A DNA stretch of 64,000 nucleotides from Hamadaea flava (GTDB taxonomy: Bacteria > Actinomycetota > Actinomycetes > Mycobacteriales > Micromonosporaceae), in contig NZ_JAMZDZ010000001.1 of the NCBI RefSeq assembly GCF_024172085.1, positions 6,882,001 through 6,946,000 on the forward strand. Reading direction: 5' to 3'. Numbering within the stretch: position 1 is the first letter of the stretch; every line of letters starts with the position of its first letter. The translations under genes and the position numbers were made by a program. Under the pieces are notes generated by a model. It worked only from the letters and a program-made list of their open reading frames with translations. It made no database searches and was not told the origin of the DNA. Of this stretch, positions 60,768 through 64,000 are shown piece by piece.

Positions 60768-62594
60768 TCAGACTTCGGCGAGGCTGCCGGCGTACATGGC
60801 CTCGATCTCGTCCTTGAAGTTGGCTTCGATCACCCGGCGCTTGAGCTTCAGCGACGGAGTGATCTCGCCGTCCTCGATGGTGAGGTCGCGCGGCAGGATC
60901 GTGAACTTCTTGATGGTCTCCCACCGGTTCAGCCGGCCGTTGAGGTCGGCGACAGCGGCCGCCACCACCTCGTTGGCCTCCTTCGACGCGACGATCTCGG
61001 CGTACCCCTTGCCTTCCAGCGGGCCGCCGTGCGACCAGGACGTGACCGCGTCCGGGTCGAGGGTGACGACCATCGTGCAGTAGTTGCGGGACTGGCCGAT
61101 GACGAGCACCTGGGAGACCAGCGGGCACAGCGCCTTGAACACGCCCTCGATGTGGCTGGGCGCGATGTACTTGCCGCCGGAGGTCTTGACGAGGTCCTTC
61201 TTCCGGTCGGTGATCTTCAGGAAGCCGGCCTCGTCGAGTTCGCCGATGTCGCCGGTCCGGAAGTAGCCGTCCTCGGTGAACGCGGCGGCGGTCTCGTCGG
61301 GCAGGTTGTGGTAGCCGCGCATGATCGGCGCGCCGCGCAGCAGCACCTCGCCGTCGGTGTCGATCTTGATCTCCAGGTCGCCGAGGGCCGGGCCGACCGT
61401 GCCGATCCGCAGCGCGCCGGGCCGGTTGACGCAGTTGCCCGCGCTCGACTCGGTCAGGCCGTAGCCCTCCGAGATGGGCAGGCTCGCGGCGGCGAAGAAC
61501 TCCGCGATCGGGACCGACAGCGGAGCCGAGCCGGAGACGAGGTAGCGGATCCGGCCGCCCAGCCGGGCCTGGAGCTTGCTGAAGACCAGCCGCTCGGCGA
61601 CCTTGTACTTCAGGGCCAGCCCACCGGGGACGGGCTTGCCCGCCTGCTCCAGTTCGACCTTCTGCTTGCCGACGCGGACGGCCCAGCCGAAGATCTTCAG
61701 CTTCGCGCCGCCGTCCTCCTGTACGCCGGTGACGACCCGGTTGTAGACCTTCTCGAAGATGCGGGGGGCGGCCGCCATCAGCGTCGGGCGGACGATGCCG
61801 AGGTTCTCGACGATCTTGTCGACCCGGCCGTCCACATAGGTCTTCACGCCGACGTGGATGATGCCGCAGATCAGCGTCTTGCCGAAGGAGTGCGACAGCG
61901 GCAGCCAGAGGAACTGGAGGTCCTCCGGGATCAGTACGCCGACCTCGCCCTGCACGACGCCTTCCCAGCACCAGCCGCGGTGCAGCAGTTCGACGCCCTT
62001 GGGCCGGCCGGTCGTGCCGGACGTGTAGATCAGCGTCGCGAGGTGATCGGGCTCGATGCCCGCGACGATGTCGTCGATGAGGCCGGGGTTCTCGGCGAGC
62101 GCCTGCGCGCCCTTGAGCTCCAGGTCGGCCAGGGTCAGTTGCGGTACGCCCGCCGCCGGGTCGGCTTCGCCGTCGATCAGCACGACGTGGGTGATCGACG
62201 GGGCCGGGGCGGCGGTGAGCTTCGCCGCCTGCGCCGGGTTCTCCGCGATCAGCACCTTCGAGCCGGAGTCGGCGATGATGTAGCAGGCGTCCTCCGCCTC
62301 GGTGGTGGGGTAGACCGTGGTGGTCGCGCCGCCGGCGCACATGATCCCGAGGTCGGCCAGGATCCACTCCAGCCGGGTGCCCGCCAGGATCGCGACCCGG
62401 TCCTCCTGCCCGATGCCGAGCGTGGTCAGGCCGGCCGCGATCTGCCGGGCCTGGTCGCCGACCTGGGCCCAGGTGAGGTAGTGCGGCTCGCCGTCGGGGC
62501 CGGGGCCGCCGAAGGCCTCCTTGTCCGGGGTGGCGGCCACCCGGCTCAAGAACATCTCCGGAATCGACCGGTAGGGAACCTGGGTCGTGGTCAT
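60768..62594 (-). CDS. Long-chain fatty-acid--CoA ligase, FadD15-like
   Basis: 608-residue adenylate-forming enzyme that activates fatty acids with ATP and CoA. The AMP-binding signature is LIYTSGTTGRPKG (188-200); further blocks are FLWLPLSHSFGKTLICGII, MAAAPRIFEKVYNRV, VSGSAPLSVPIAEFFAA, ISEGYGLTESSAGNCVNRP, YFRTGDIGELDEAGFLKITD and KKDLVKTSGGKYIAPSHIEG, which contains a hinge. C-terminal LTIEDGEITPSLKLKRRVIE carries the catalytic lysine. The family includes the mycobacterial FadD15. ATG 62594 follows GGAGG; a longer in-frame extension is not coding-like. Confidence 0.94.
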   Translation of the reverse strand: MTTTQVPYRSIPEMFLSRVAATPDKEAFGGPGPDGEPHYLTWAQVGDQARQIAAGLTTLGIGQEDRVAILAGTRLEWILADLGIMCAGGATTTVYPTTEAEDACYIIADSGSKVLIAENPAQAAKLTAAPAPSITHVVLIDGEADPAAGVPQLTLADLELKGAQALAENPGLIDDIVAGIEPDHLATLIYTSGTTGRPKGVELLHRGWCWEGVVQGEVGVLIPEDLQFLWLPLSHSFGKTLICGIIHVGVKTYVDGRVDKIVENLGIVRPTLMAAAPRIFEKVYNRVVTGVQEDGGAKLKIFGWAVRVGKQKVELEQAGKPVPGGLALKYKVAERLVFSKLQARLGGRIRYLVSGSAPLSVPIAEFFAAASLPISEGYGLTESSAGNCVNRPGALRIGTVGPALGDLEIKIDTDGEVLLRGAPIMRGYHNLPDETAAAFTEDGYFRTGDIGELDEAGFLKITDRKKDLVKTSGGKYIAPSHIEGVFKALCPLVSQVLVIGQSRNYCTMVVTLDPDAVTSWSHGGPLEGKGYAEIVASKEANEVVAAAVADLNGRLNRWETIKKFTILPRDLTIEDGEITPSLKLKRRVIEANFKDEIEAMYAGSLAEV

Positions 62595-62884
62595 GGCCGA
62601 GCTGCCCTCCGAAGCGCTATCGCTGCTGTGAATGTGTCGTTGCCCTGTTATTGCTGTGCCATCACGGGGTGACGTGCGCCACGTTTCTCTAGCGTTACCG
62701 AAGGGTAGCCGCACGCCTCCGGTGAAGCCATACCCGCCCGTATCGTTTCGGCTGCGTTGTGTGTTCGGAGGAGCCTTCTCTGGCCGGATTGTGACGGCAC
62801 CCACAGCGGATTCCGGATAGCTTCGGCGCGCACTCTCAGTAAGGATGAACACCGGGTTAGGAACTTACGAGGGACAAGCGGGGC
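62595..62884. other. Divergent intergenic region, 290 bp
   Basis: Spacer between fadD (leftward) and the ABC exporter (rightward). It must carry both promoters, but no hexamer pair stands out clearly on either strand. No repeat or further open frame with coding character was found. Confidence 0.5.
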
Positions 62885-64000
62885 GTGGTGGCCGAGAGCG
62901 CGGCAGGCAGAGGCACAACCGAGGATGGCCGAAAAGAGATCACAGGACGCGACGTCATCGGTCGTGGCCTGCGAGTTCTCTGGGCCGGCGTCCAGCATGA
63001 ACCGAAGATCTTCACGATCGCGACGATCGGGAGCGTGCTGTTCGGGCTGCTGACCATCGGGACGGCGTACGCCCTGGGCTACGTGGTCGGTCACGTGGTC
63101 GAGCCGGCCTTCGCCACCGAGCGTTACGAGTGGGGCACGCTCCTGCTCGCGGCGGGTCTCGTCCTCGCGGTCAGCGCCGGGAAGGTGATCGGCATCTTCG
63201 GCCGGCGGCTCGGCTCGGGGTTCATGCAGTTCCGGCTGCAGGCGCTGTATCGGCGCAAGGTGACCCGGCGCTACCTGGAGCTGCCGCCCGCCTGGCACGC
63301 CCGGCACTCGACCGGATCGCTGCTCTCCAACGCCAACTCCGACGTCGAGGCGACCTGGTGGCCGATCGCGCCGCTGCCGTTCGCCATCGGCAGCATCGTG
63401 ATGATGGTCGCGGCGGTCGTCGTCCTCTTCTTCACCGACTGGGTCCTCGCCCTGGTCGGGCTGGCCGTCTTCCCCGCGCTGTTCAGCCTCAACGTCGTCT
63501 ACTCCCGCCGGATGGCCCCTCGCCAGGCCAAGGCGCAGTCGCTGCGGGCCTCGGTCAGCGGGATCGCCCACGAGAGCTTCGACGGCGCGCTCGTCGTCAA
63601 GACGATGGGCCGGGAGCAGGCCGAGACCGAGCGGTTCGCGGCCAAGGCCGCCGAGCTGCGGGACGCGCTCATCCGGGTCGGCCGTCTGCGCGGCGTCTTC
63701 GACCCGTCGCTGGAGAGCCTGCCCAGCGTCGGCACCCTCGCCGTGCTCGTGGCCGGCGCCTGGCGGGTGCAGTCGGGGGCGATCTCGCTGCAGGACCTCA
63801 TCTCGGTCACCCTGCTGTTCACGGTCATGGCCTTCCCGGTCCGCTCGATCGGCTGGGTGCTCGGCGAACTTCCGCGTTCGGTCGCGGGCTGGGACCGGGT
63901 GCAGCGCGTGCTGACCGCTACCGGCGAGATGGCGTACGGGGAAAGCGGTGTCCCGGGCGACGGCCCGGCCGAGATCGCCTTCGACCGCGTCGACTTCTCC
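62885..64000 (+). CDS. ABC transporter, exporter type (3' partial)
   Basis: Runs off the right edge at codon 372. The visible part is a type IV exporter transmembrane domain: a cytoplasmic start (GTG 62885, with GTG 62888 as alternative, behind GAGGGA), LRVLWAGVQHEPKIFTIATI, then helices at about 49-70, 85-105, 160-183 and 188-205. RAEVSGIAHESFDG-type coupling-helix sequence appears as RASVSGIAHESFDGALVVKT then MGREQAETERF, and LITLLFTVMAFPVRSIGWVL-like helix 6 reads LISVTLLFTVMAFPVRSIGW. The last residues, AEIAFDRVDFS, begin the nucleotide-binding domain. Substrate unknown. Confidence 0.9.
   Translation, partial: MVAESAAGRGTTEDGRKEITGRDVIGRGLRVLWAGVQHEPKIFTIATIGSVLFGLLTIGTAYALGYVVGHVVEPAFATERYEWGTLLLAAGLVLAVSAGKVIGIFGRRLGSGFMQFRLQALYRRKVTRRYLELPPAWHARHSTGSLLSNANSDVEATWWPIAPLPFAIGSIVMMVAAVVVLFFTDWVLALVGLAVFPALFSLNVVYSRRMAPRQAKAQSLRASVSGIAHESFDGALVVKTMGREQAETERFAAKAAELRDALIRVGRLRGVFDPSLESLPSVGTLAVLVAGAWRVQSGAISLQDLISVTLLFTVMAFPVRSIGWVLGELPRSVAGWDRVQRVLTATGEMAYGESGVPGDGPAEIAFDRVDFS

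Noticed and set aside
62648-63571. A minus-strand frame opposite the ABC exporter
   Set aside because: Gly/Arg/Asp-rich shadow; the plus strand encodes an ABC transmembrane domain continuing to the edge.

Overview
The window is high-GC (about 70%) actinobacterial chromosome, most likely from a member of the Micromonosporaceae. The reasons are the murG-murC-ftsQ-ftsZ-yggS-sepF-yggT-divIVA division cluster, a PriA-type hisA, an F420-type luciferase-like oxidoreductase, frequent GTG starts and many ATGA/GTGA stop-start overlaps. No RNA gene, CRISPR array, transposase or integrase was recognised. Both ends cut genes: murG lacks its first codons and an ABC exporter runs off the right edge.

Layout. 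1-8.4 kb: cell wall and division cluster, ending in two strong hairpins. 8.5-15.2 kb: DUF167 protein, CPA1 antiporter, a DksA-type zinc-finger protein with a histone-H1-like tail, lspA, an RluD-type pseudouridine synthase, a membrane protein and a ParA/MinD-like ATPase. 15.3-18.8 kb: dnaE. 19-26.8 kb: a DUF2567 protein and a convergent LON-domain protein, then hisD-hisC-hisB-(56-aa membrane ORF)-hisH-(104-aa membrane protein)-priA, followed by an EPSP-synthase-like gene. 26.9-41.6 kb: mixed accessory and metabolic genes (LysE exporter, DUF4132, F420 oxidoreductase, phosphotransferase, M3 peptidase, membrane HExxH protein, GH2 beta-galactosidase, epimerase).

41.7-53.7 kb, all on the minus strand, is a contractile injection system (eCIS/phage-tail-like) operon. 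In transcription order it holds a DUF4255 (Pvc16-like) protein, sheath, inner tube, a proline-rich Pvc6-position protein, a LysM/CIS-tube-type protein, a VgrG-like spike, a spike-tip-like protein, a gp25-like protein, a baseplate J-like protein fused to a beta-propeller, a tail-protein-I-like protein and three membrane proteins. No AAA+ ATPase or tape measure is present here. 53.8-64 kb: YihY membrane protein, LysR/EamA pair, a separate hisF, a yczE/MocR pair, a FadD15-like acyl-CoA ligase and the truncated ABC exporter.

The most striking signal is a dispersed family of seven palindromic repeats. Each is exactly 53 bp from GATC to GATC (24757, 26842, 35398, 41611, 50452, 50761 and 54831). Five are intergenic; three of these lie 23-29 nt before a start codon, and one is a perfect 28-bp hairpin. 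Two lie inside the proline-rich CIS gene and are read in the same frame as near-identical peptides. Four of the seven are in or beside the CIS locus.
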